From Setophaga petechia (Eukaryota; Chordata; Aves; Passeriformes; Parulidae): a DNA stretch of 64,000 nucleotides. This document shows, in pieces, positions 42,185 to 50,912 of the stretch. The notes under the pieces were generated by a model, which worked only from the letters and a program-made list of their open reading frames with translations, was not told the origin of the DNA and searched no databases. Position numbers and translations under genes: made by a program. The stretch lies in the NCBI GenBank assembly GCA_024362935.1, contig JANCRA010000014.1:1507001-1571000 (forward strand), given 5' to 3'. Positions within the stretch are counted from its first letter, which is position 1, and each line of letters begins with the position of its first letter.

Positions 42185-42475
42185 CAACAGGAGTTGGGGT
42201 TGTGCAGCCTGAGCAGCTCCAGGGGGACCTGAGGGCTCTTTCCAGTGCCTGGAGAGGCTCTGAGAGAGCTGGAGAGGGACTGGGGACAAGGGCCAGGGTA
42301 AGGGGGAATGGCTGCCCCAGAGGGCAGGGTTAGATGGGATATAAGGGAGAAATTCCTCCCTGTGAGGGTGGGCAGGCCCTGGCACAGGATACCTGGAGAA
42401 GTGTCCAAGGCCAGCCTGGACAGGGCTTGGAGCACCCTGGGGCAGTGGAAGGTGTCCCTGCCATGGCAGGGGCTC
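42185..42475 (+). mobile_element. CR1 3' region
   Basis: GCAGCCTGAGCAGCTCCAGG, GCCAGCCTGGACAGGGCTTG and GTGTCCCTGCCATGGCAGGG in CR1 order. Confidence 0.8.
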
Positions 42476-43029
42476 TCCAGAGGCTGTGGGGTAAGTTTTT
42501 CCCAGTCACAGCTCTCACAACAAACACTGAGCTCAGCCAGGAGTGTTACAGGCTCCAACTGCTCCTGCTTTCCACAGCGAGCCGTGCCTGGATGGGTTTG
42601 GAGCAGATCCAAGGTGTATTTGCTAATGGAAGAGGAGATCTGAACTCATTTGGTGGATTTTGCATGGCCAAACAACATTCAGCACCAGGAGATGAGAGAT
42701 GGGCGCTGTGGGAGCTCCCTGCCCTGCACAGGGCTCGGTGACACCAGGAGCTGTTGCTCCAGGACCTGGGGCTGTGTTATTGTCCCTCATCCCAACCAAC
42801 GAGTTTAACAAACACAGAACGACTCCAGGAGTTCACACGAGGTGATGAGGGATGGAAAAGCAGGAACAGTGAAGTCCTGGGGAGTTTGCTGTCTGTGTTG
42901 TGCTGAGCAGGGTGAGGGGGTGCAAATGGAGCCCCCAGGCAGGGAGCTCCTTCCTGAGGCTGGGGCCAGGCAGGGAAGTCCAGCTCCACACGGAGCAGGT
43001 CCCTGGGAACTCTTCAGAGGGGAGCCTGG

Positions 43030-44180
43030 AGCTCCATCCACTGCTGTGCCAGGGCTCCATGCCCCTGGGAACTGCAGCTCCATGTGCCAAGGAACCAGGG
43101 CAGCATGCAACTGGGAACTGCAGCTCCATGTGCCAAGGAACCAGGATTCCATTCCCCTGAGAATTGCAACTCCATGTGCCAAGGTGCCAGGATTCCATGC
43201 ACCTGGGAATTGCAGCTCCATGTGCCAGGGCTCCATGGCCCTGGGAATTCCAGCTCCATGTGCCAGGGCTTCATGGCCCTGGGAATTCCAGCTCCATGTG
43301 CCAAGGTTATCAGAGCTCCATGGCCGTGGGAACTGCAGCTCCACACACCTGGGTTATCAGAGCTCCATGCACGGGGAGATTTGGGCTCTGTGCATGAAGT
43401 GTCAGAGCTCCACACACCAGGGGTATCAGTGCCTCGTGTCCTGGGGTACCAGACATTCACTGAGGGGCTGGGGGCTCTGGGATAGCTCCATGTCTGGAGT
43501 ATCAGACCTCATTCCACCGGGAATTTGGGGCTCTGTGCACGGGGATACCAGAGCTCCATGTGCCCGGGGGTCGATGCTCCATGCTCCAGCATAGCAGAGC
43601 TCCAAATACCGGGGGGACTGGGGCTCCAATGCCCCGGGATACCGGAGCTCCTGCTACCGGAGGGATGCATGCTCAATGCTCCAGGACACTGGAACTCCAA
43701 ATACCGGGGGGATGGATGCTCAATGCTCCAGGATACCGGAGCTCCACACTCTGAGGTACCAAAGCCCCAAATACCGGGGGGACTGATGCTCAGTGCCCGG
43801 GGATACCGGAGCTCCACAACCCGGGATACCGGAGTCCCAAATACCGCGGGTATTGGGGTTCAGTACTCCAGGATACCGGAGCTCCAAATACTGGGGAGGG
43901 ATGCTCCACACGCCAGAGTACCGGAGCTCCACACTCCGGAGTACCGGAGCTCCACACTCCGTAGTACCGGAGCTCCAAGCACCGGGGTACCGGAGCTCCA
44001 CACTCCAGAGTACCGGAGCTGCACACTCCAAAGTACCGGAGCTCCAAGCACCGGAGTACCGGAGCTCCACACTCCGGCGTACCGGAGCCCCAAGCACCGG
44101 GGTACCGGAGCTCCACACTCCGGAGTACCGGAGCTCCAAGCACCGGGGTACCGGAGCTCCATGCCCCGCGGTACCACACC
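43030..44180. repeat. Compound GGAGCTCC minisatellite running into the APRT promoter
   Basis: From 43030 the units read GAACTGCAGCTCCATGTGCC and relatives at about 37-59-bp spacing. From about 43480 they turn into tighter units of about 22 bp such as TACCGGAGCTCCACACTCCG and TACCGGAGCTCCAAGCACCG. Each unit holds the palindrome GGAGCTCC, and many hold GGTACC. The array ends about 130 bases before the APRT start codon. Confidence 0.95.
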
Positions 44181-44189
44181 CGCAGGTGC

Positions 44190-44312
44190 CCGGGTCACCG
44201 CCGCTCCTGTCCCGGTGCCCGCCCGCTCCGGTGCCGCCCCCGTCCCGCCCCTCCCGGCCCGTTCCGGCCTGCGGGGAGCGGAGCGGCGGCGGCTGCGCAC
44301 GGCGGGGCCGCC
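44190..44312 (+). promoter_or_regulatory. APRT: APRT promoter and 5' UTR (CpG-rich, no TATA box)
   Basis: Very CpG-rich sequence between the minisatellite and the start codon, with a GC box CCCGCCCC at 44244-44251 and no TATA element. This is the usual design of a housekeeping promoter. The ATG at 44313 has GCCGCC just before it, a strong Kozak context. Confidence 0.7.
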
Positions 44313-44392
44313 ATGAGCGACGAGCGGCTGCGCCGGGTCCGCGACCGCGTCCGGTCCTTCCCGGACTTCCCGGAGCCCGGCGTGCTGTTCCG
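44313..44392 (+). CDS. APRT: APRT exon 1
   Basis: Encodes [20 protein letters not shown], then EPGVLF and two bases of an R codon. Donor is CCG|GTGAGA. The next in-frame codon after the junction would be a stop, so intron retention is not tolerated here. Confidence 0.96.
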
Positions 44393-47300
44393 GTGAGACC
44401 GGGGCGGGAACGGGATGGGATCGGGGAGGAAACTGGGGCTGGAACCGGGACAGGGGGTGGGAATGGGGCCGGGGATGGAGACAGGACCGGGGCTGGAGCT
44501 GGGGATGGGAGCAGGGCTGGAGCCGGGCCGGGGACTCGCTGCCAGCTCCTGGCCCCGATGCCCATCCCTGGCTCCGGCAGCACCAGGCAGGGGCCTTTCC
44601 CGGGCTCGGGAACCTTCCCTGGGCTCAGGAGCCTTTCCCGGCCTCGGGAGCCTTCCCTGGGCCCGGGAACCTTCCGTGGGCCCGGGAGCCTTCCCTGGGA
44701 TCGGGAGCTTTCTCTGGGATCAGGAATCTTCCCTGGGATCAGGAACCTTCCCCAGGTGCAGGAGGCTTCCCTGGGATCAAGAGCCTTCCCCTGGGATGGG
44801 GAGCTTTCCCTGGGATCAGGAGCTTTCCCTGGGATCGGGAGCTTCCCCTGGGATCAGGAATCTTCCCTGGGATCAGGAGCTTTCCCTGGGATCAGGAGCC
44901 TTCCCTGGGATCAGGAGCCTTCCCCAGGCACAGGAGCCTCCCCTGGTCTCGGGAGCTGAGCATTTCCAGAGCAGCCCCGCAGTTCCCTCACCCCCTGCCC
45001 ACCCTCATTGCAGCGATATCAGCCCCTTGCTGAAGGATCCTGTGGCCTTCAAGGCTTTGATTGATCTTCTGGAGGATCGTGTGAGGGCGTCTTTCCCGAA
45101 AATCGACTTCATTGTGGGTGAGTGGTGGTTGGACAGCCCTGAGCAGTGTGTCCTGGGTGGGAGGTGTGGGGTGGCCCTTGGGGAATGTTGTAGCCCTTGG
45201 ACACAGAAATCACCTGAACATTGGCCTCTGTCACAAGGTAACACCAGGACAGTTTTTGCCCTTCCCCTCCTGCTGTGGTTTCCTGAAATGCTGGTGTGGG
45301 ATGTGGCAAGTGCCCTTTGACACTTAGGTGCCAGTTGCATATTTCATTGTTAAAGAGGAGGGGGCACACAGAGCCTGCAGTGTCCCCACGCTGTCCCCAG
45401 GGCGGGCAGACCCTGTCCCAGCTGGTTTCCCTCAGGGAGCCTTTCCAGGCCAGCACAAACGGCCTTGGTGGCCAGAACACCTCAGCTCACCTGGCCAGGT
45501 GCTGAGGAAGAGGAAGGCAGTGCTTGGGCTGGGCCACAGCCAAAGGGGCACAGACCAAACCTGGCCCAGGTGAGATAAGTCAGGGCTGCCCCGAGGTGCA
45601 GAGTTCCTGCTCATGTGGCTGGACTGATACCAGGGCCTGCTGCCTTTATCTCTAAGGAAAAAGGTCAGAGGGGAGGGAAATGGGCTCTTGGGGCCAGCAG
45701 CAGCACATCTGGGTGAGAGCAGGAGTGTGGGCTGTGTTTTCAGCCCTCAGAAGGGACCTGAAGAGCAAATTGCTTTTAGAATGGGAGAATAAAACAAGGG
45801 GGTTGTGCCAAGACCCTCCCCCAGTGAAATGGCTCCAATCTGAGTGATGGGACAAGAGGAAAAGGCCTCAAGTTGCACCTGGGTGGGGGTTTAGGTTGAG
45901 TATCAGGGAATATTAATTCTCTGAGAAGGTGATGAGGTGTGGGGACAGGCTGCCCAGGGCAGCAGTGGAGTCACCATTCCAAAAAATACACGGATGTGGC
46001 CTTGGCTGGGAAATGGTTGGACTTGATGGTCTTGGAGGCCTTTTCCAAGGTGAATGATTCCTGATTGCCTGACTGCCTGTTCCTGCTGTGCCCCCAGGCC
46101 TGGACTCCCGGGGGTTCCTCATCGGGACCCCCCTGGCGCAGAGGTTGGGCATCGGCTTCGTGCCCGTGCGGAAAAAGGGGAAACTGCCCGGTCCCACTGA
46201 ATCCATCTCCTACAACCTGGAATATGGCAAGGCAAGGCCTGGGGCTCACACTGGGGGGGCAGGGGGGCTAAACCCGCGGGGAGGGGGTCCCAGGCTGGGT
46301 TCTGATAACCTGGCACGAGCCCTGGGCGCTCCGTTTGTGCCCACGGGGGATGTTCGGTGCTGTGCTGTGATTCTTCTCAGCGGGGTGGTGCTCACACCTG
46401 GTGCTAAATGGCTTTCTTTGGCTTGAATCCAGGGGCATGACCACGGAGAGTGTCCCCCACTCTGGCAGTAAGTGCTGTAAGTCACAGCTGTCCCTGCATG
46501 GCTTCTCCCACCCCGTAACCTGCGGCTGCTCGGGGGCTGAGCCTCAGCCTGTGCTACTCCTGCTAGGAACTAACAGCAGCACAGCCCCCAAAGCCAGGCC
46601 TAAGCCATGAGGATTGTTTGGGCCAGCCGAGCTCGTGTGACACATCCAAACAGGTGCCAGTTTGGATCTGGCTCTAGGCAGAGCTCCCCAGGGTGTGACA
46701 GGAGATTTTCCTCGCTGGAGAGCTGCTCTGGGATGAGATTCCACTGTAACTCACTGATGAAAGTTCAGGATCTTGGTGTGCCAGAGGGTTGGCCCAGCAA
46801 TCCCCTCCCTGCTCTGTGTTTCTGTGGTGCTCCCCTGTAGCTGGAATTTGTGGGGTTTTTGGGATTTTAGGTACTGAGTGTTTAGGCTGATGTTGCTGAG
46901 GACATGTCTGTGTTCGTGAGGGGCTTCTCTCCAAGGCCAGACTAAACCAAAGCTGCTCTTTGCTCCCTGCAGGCTGAGCTGGAGGTCCAGAGCGATGCTG
47001 TGGAGCCAGGACAGAAGGTGGTGATTGTGGATGACCTGCTGGCAACTGGAGGTGAGGGGAGCAGGTGTGATCCTGTACACCTTGTGCATGCAATCATGGA
47101 ATGGCTGGGGGGATAAATCTGGAGGTGTGGGGAGCACAAGTAATCCCATATACCTGAGTGCATGGAATCATGGAGTGGCTTGGGGGGGGATAAATCTGGA
47201 GGTGTGGGGAGCACGTGTGATCCTGTACACCTGTGTCCATGCAATCATGGAATGGCTGGGGGGATAAATCTGGAGGTGAGGGAAGCAGGTGTGATCCTGT

Positions 47301-47668
47301 ACACCTTGAGCATGGAATCATGGAATGGCTGGGGGGGATAAATCCCATCCAGTCCCACCCCTGCCATGGCAGGGACACCTCCCTCTAGCCCAGGCTGCTC
47401 CAAGCCCCCTCCAGCCTGGCTTTGGGCACTGCCAGGGGTATCCACACCTCTGTACCCTCAGCCTGGTAGCAGCAGGTGGCTGTGGGCTGCCCCTGGGGTG
47501 AGGATGTTTCTGCTCCCCTGCACAGGTACCATGCGTGCTGCCTGTGAGCTGCTCAAGAGGCTGAAGGCTGAGATCCTGGAGTGCCTGGTGATCGTAGAGC
47601 TGAAAGCCCTGAAAGGGTCAGAAAAGCTGAATTCCGTCCCTTTCTACTCCCTGCTGCAGTATGACTGA
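44313..47668 (+). CDS. APRT: Adenine phosphoribosyltransferase (complete, 5 exons)
   Basis: Cytosolic purine-salvage enzyme converting adenine and PRPP to AMP and pyrophosphate. Exons 44313-44392, 45014-45117, 46098-46231, 46973-47051 and 47526-47668 join to 540 bases, 179 residues plus stop, one residue shorter than human (180). It begins [20 protein letters not shown]; the PRPP-binding motif [13 protein letters not shown] spans residues 122-134 with the DD pair at 126-127; the end is [18 protein letters not shown] in exon 3 is also family-typical. Introns 1, 2 and 4 are GT-AG, but intron 3 starts GC (AAG|GCAAGG). Introns 1 and 4 carry minisatellites. It converges on CDT1 as in mammals. The gene appears intact and the identification is secure. 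Confidence 0.97.
44590..44955. repeat. APRT: 20-bp minisatellite in APRT intron 1, about 18 copies
   Basis: Units of GAGCCTTCCCTGGGATCAGG and close variants fill the intron up to about 60 bases before exon 2. The preceding 44400-44530 is a looser GGGGATGG-rich tract. Confidence 0.95.
45014..45117 (+). CDS. APRT: APRT exon 2
   Basis: Encodes (R)[20 protein letters not shown], then [14 protein letters not shown], ending one base into the G codon. Acceptor is TTGCAG, donor is TGG|GTGAGT. It is one codon shorter than I expect for human. Confidence 0.95.
45118..46097 (+). other. APRT: APRT intron 2
   Basis: About 980 bases; a CR1 copy occupies about 45873-46055, immediately before the exon 3 acceptor region. 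The rest shows no feature. Confidence 0.75.
45873..46055 (+). mobile_element. CR1 3' end close to the APRT exon 3 acceptor
   Basis: TTTAGGTTGAGTATCAGGGA, GGCTGCCCAGGGCAGCAGTG, ACGGATGTGGCCTTGGCTGG and GGTTGGACTTGATGGTCTTG. It ends about 45 bases before exon 3. Confidence 0.85.
46098..46231 (+). CDS. APRT: APRT exon 3, with a non-canonical GC donor
   Basis: Encodes (G)[20 protein letters not shown], then [20 protein letters not shown] and EYGK. The exon must end at AAG to join in frame with GCTGAG of exon 4, and the intron then starts GCAAGG. No GT lies at a position that keeps the frame. Confidence 0.95.
46232..46972 (+). other. APRT: APRT intron 3 (GC-AG)
   Basis: About 740 bases without a recognised repeat. 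Begins GCAAGG, ends CCCTGCAG. Confidence 0.8.
46973..47051 (+). CDS. APRT: APRT exon 4
   Basis: Seventy-nine bases encoding [20 protein letters not shown], then DLLATG and one base of G. It contains most of the PRPP-binding motif. Donor is GGAG|GTGAGG, which is copied three more times downstream by a tandem repeat. Confidence 0.96.
47045..47346. repeat. APRT: 73-77-bp tandem array copying the APRT exon 4 donor, 4 copies
   Basis: TGGAGGTG occurs at 47047 (the real exon end), 47120, 47197 and 47271, each followed by a GGGGAGCA-like stretch and then AATCATGGAATGGCTGGGG, which is an inverted CR1 terminus. The unit is thus a fusion of the exon-intron junction with a CR1 end. The array leads into the CR1 at 47341. 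Confidence 0.93.
47341..47450 (-). mobile_element. CR1 3' end, inverted, in APRT intron 4
   Basis: CCACCCCTGCCATGGCAGGG, CTGCTCCAAGCC and CTCCAGCCTGGCTTTGGGCA, the CR1 tail in reverse. Confidence 0.8.
47526..47668 (+). CDS. APRT: APRT exon 5
   Basis: Encodes (G)[20 protein letters not shown], then [20 protein letters not shown] and SLLQYD, then TGA. Its 143 bases agree with the human last coding exon. Confidence 0.97.
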
Positions 47669-48546
47669 GGAGGGAGCACTGGAACAAATCTGGGGCTGTA
47701 TGTAGTGACTGGCTGTCACAAGGGGGTGGGGAGGGGGGTTAAACACAGGTTTTGAGCATGGCCAGATGCCCTTCAATCCTAAATTTCCCAAGCACTGTGT
47801 TGAGTGTAATGATCCCTTTTGGAGTTCATCCTTTCAGGAAGAAGGAACAGGCAGATTGACTGGGGGGGATGGAGACCAAGATGCAGCTTCTCTGAATCTG
47901 TGGTTTTTAGGAGACCAAAGTGACAATATTGCTGCTGAGGCAGGAGAGCTCTGACAGGGCACCAGCATTCCCTGGCCTGGGCTGTCAGCCTCCAAGGAAC
48001 CTGCTAAAAAATTCCCAAAGAAACACAGGAGATGGGCAAAAAGCAATTATTTCTGTAAAGGACAAATCCTGCTGTGTCTGACCTCAGGATGGGCTGGTGC
48101 TCTGTGCTGTCACTCACACCTGAACAAGCTGCTCTTACACCAGGGCTGTGCTTGTTGAGGAGATGGAGGTGCCTGCTGTGTCCTTGAATCAGGATGGTGC
48201 TGCTGTGGGATGAGCCCAGTCAGTGTTTTCCTTCCCTGGAGGCCACAGGCACCTTTTGTTCAGCACAGTTCCCCATCTCCTGCACCACATCCCAGTCCTG
48301 TGCTGCTGTTTCCCCTCTGCTGGGCTGTTCTGGGCCATCAGAGCCTGCCCTGGTGGGAGTTTGGTGCCAGGTGAGGTCACAGCAGAGGTGCTGCAGTGCT
48401 CTCAGTGTGTGAGGGGTGTTTGGAGATGCTTCCTCCAGCACAGTTCATTTTGCTCACAGCTAAACCCCTGTGTGCCAAAACTTCCACAAGCCTGAAACCA
48501 TCAGGGACTGTGTCCCTGGCCCAGCAGGGACTGGACTCACGGGTAA

Positions 48547-48552
48547 AATAAA
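48547..48552 (+). terminator. APRT: Candidate APRT poly(A) signal AATAAA
   Basis: First AATAAA after the stop, giving a 3' UTR of about 0.9 kb, followed by a T-rich stretch. Confidence 0.6.
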
Positions 48553-50100
48553 TATTGATGTATTTTTATATTTCCTAAGCTGTCTCAGAGCTGTTCTTGC
48601 AGTGGCTGAAGCTGTGAATGACCCTTGGCAATGTCTCCCTTGCAGTGGGGCCAGGCTGTGCTGTGAGCTCTCCCTTATCCCCCAAATGCTTGGAATTGTT
48701 TCCCAGGGACCATCCAGGTACCTTTTCTTTACTTTGCACCCACCTGTGGCTGCAGAGGCTTGGTCAGCTCAGCTCCCCTTCCCCATCCACACCTGGGGCC
48801 ACCTCCAGGCCAGCCCTTCCTCTTGGAAGGACCATTCCAGCTATTTCCATCCCCATCTCCTGAAAAGCCCCTTCAGCACTGCTCAGTTTGCACTGAGGAA
48901 CACAATTCCCTGGGTTCCAGGCTGCCCCTCACAGCCTTGGCACCAGCACAGGGTCCCTGCTGAGGGAGAGGAGGAGAGAAAATCAATTCCACCCCAGAGC
49001 CATGGAAAGCAGCTGCGTGCTGGGGAAGCGGCGTCAGCCCTGCCAGTGCCAGCAGGTGACATCAGGGAACGTGGGGACGGTGCCTTGGCCCTGGCTGGGC
49101 TGCCAGCAGAACCATGATGTCATCTGCTTGGAGACCAGGGTGGGCAGGGGCAGCTTCCAGGTGGGAGAAGGGTTTGATCCCAAGGAGCAGAAGGGGTTTG
49201 ATGCCAAGGAGAAGGGTTTTACCCCAAGGAGCAGAAGGGTTTTACCCCAAGGAGCAGAAGGGTTTTATCCCGAGGAGCAGAAGGGTTTTATCCCAGGAGC
49301 AGAAGGGTTTTATCCCAGGAGCAGAACAGGAGCTTGCTGGGAGCTCTCCTGGGATGTGAGCCTGGCTGCCAGGCTGCTGATTCCAGCTGCTTTCCAGTCC
49401 TGCTCCTCTCCAGCTGCTGCAATCCAGCTCCTTCCCACCGCAGTGAGGTCCCTGAGCGTGGCACAGAGCCCAGGCTGCCTCAGGAGCCCCCAGCCTCACA
49501 CCCAAACCCTGGGCTGGGTTTAATCCCTTCTCCTCCTCCCTGGAAAATGGGCACGCTCCTGCACAGGCAAGCACGGGCCTGGAGGAGGAGGAAGAGGAGG
49601 AGGAGGAGGAGGAAGGGCTCTCACTCCCTCAGGAAGGGCTGTGGGATCTCAGCTGCTGCCAGACTCCAGCCCAGGAGCAGCGTGGGATGAGAGGATGAGG
49701 AGCCCCCTTTCCCTGCAGGTGTCCCCAGCCCCAGCCTGAGCAGTGTGAGCTGTGCCTGGGCAGCTCCCACCCCGAGCTGGGCACGGTGCCAGCCCAGCAC
49801 CTCTGTGCCATCCTCACCCTCTTTGTCCCTCTTCCCAAGCCACTTCAGCCCGAGTGCCCTGGGATTTCCCCTGGGAAAAACAAACCTTGGATCCCTGTCA
49901 GCCCTGCCTGCCCCTGTCCCTGCAGCAGCTGCTCCCCCAGCCCCATCCACAAAAGCTGCATTCAGCTCCCTGCAAACCCACGCTCACTTTTTCCAGTGAG
50001 TTTTTCTCCAGGAGCTGGATGAGGAAGGAGCCAGCCCTTCCCGGCGCCAATTGCCATGGAGAACCACGAGACAGGCAGCGAGGAAGAGCACTGGGTTAAC
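48553..50100. other. Gap between the convergent APRT and CDT1 ends
   Basis: Holds a 23-24-bp minisatellite (49168-49328) and a GGA-rich run (about 49575-49618). Open frames here lack recognisable domains. Confidence 0.65.
49168..49328. repeat. 23-24-bp minisatellite, about 6-7 copies
   Basis: Units of AAGGAGCAGAAGGGTTTTAC plus CCC, the last copies shortened to TCCCAGGAGCAGAAGGGTTT. Confidence 0.92.
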
Positions 50101-50123
50101 ACAAGTCAACTATATTTAAAACA

Positions 50124-50129
50124 TTTAAT
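50124..50129 (-). terminator. CDT1: Candidate CDT1 poly(A) signal ATTAAA
   Basis: Plus-strand TTTAAT reads ATTAAA on the CDT1 strand, about 620 bases past the stop. No AATAAA closer to the stop was found on that strand. Confidence 0.45.
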
Positions 50130-50308
50130 ACAAATGTGTTTTGACAAGTCCTGCAGTTGTTTCCAGTGAGGACTGGAAGATGCGTTTTCCCTCCCTTAAA
50201 AACAGAATGAGGCCCGAAGTTCCAGAAACATCAATTTGTGACTTTTTCTCTCACTCCTTCTCGCCTGTCACCCTCTCAGCCTGCCCTGCTCTGCCTTCAC
50301 CCCACCAG

Positions 50309-50526
50309 GACCCAGTTAATGGAAGAAACCTCTGAAATTGAACCTTCAGGAGACCCCTCATGCATTGAACCTTCAGGAGAACCAGGAAAGGGAGAAGAAA
50401 AGGTTCCTCAGGTTCCTAAGGACCCAGTTAATGGAAGAAACCTCTGAAATTGGACCTTCAGGAGACCCCTCATGCATTGAACCTTCAGGAGAACCAGGAA
50501 AGGGAGAAGAAAAGGTTCCTCAGGTT
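50309..50526. repeat. 112-bp tandem duplication in the probable CDT1 3' UTR
   Basis: GACCCAGTTAATGGAAGAAA starts copies at 50309 and 50421. The copies are almost identical, and each contains a nested ACCTTCAGGAGA doublet. Confidence 0.93.
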
Positions 50527-50748
50527 AGGGTTGCTTTCACCACCACCCCAGGACTCAGGATTGCTCCAGGACTAGGGGACCTACACTCCTCACAGCTCCC
50601 ACCACAGGATCAGTTAAATTAAGGCATTTTGCCCTTCCTCAGGCACCCGAGGACGAGCCTCCCTCCAGCCCACCCCAGAACCCGGAGCGCTGTCAGGATT
50701 TGCTACATTCGAGGAGATTGCACAGAAAAACCCCAACCCTGAGGGGGC

Positions 50749-50912
50749 TCAGAGGGCTCCGGCCTCCTTGGCCGCCTTGTTGAGCCTCTCAGTGACGAGG
50801 CCCAGGTCCTTCTCCTTGTCCAGCTTGACGTAGACATCCGTCCTGAGGGTGTGGACGCCCACCCAGTCGGGCAGGAGCTCCGCAAAGAGCCGCACGTGTT
50901 TCTCCATCTCAC
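50749..50912 (-). CDS. CDT1: CDT1 exon 10
   Basis: Encodes (G)[20 protein letters not shown], then [20 protein letters not shown] and [13 protein letters not shown], then TGA. Matches the C-terminal winged helix that contacts MCM. Intron 9 before it is only 75 bases. Confidence 0.96.

Noticed and set aside
43030..44180. Regular spaced repeats that could suggest a CRISPR array
   Set aside because: Units have no conserved spacer-repeat architecture and no cas genes, and the host is a vertebrate; this is an ordinary minisatellite.
43525..44583. Overlapping open frames on both strands upstream of APRT
   Set aside because: Both follow from the CpG-rich GGAGCTCC array and promoter. Codon usage and peptide are only the repeat, and the true APRT frame starts at 44313.
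48470..49117. 215-codon open frame downstream of APRT
   Set aside because: No recognisable domain, no splice-linked continuation, and it starts inside the APRT 3' UTR.
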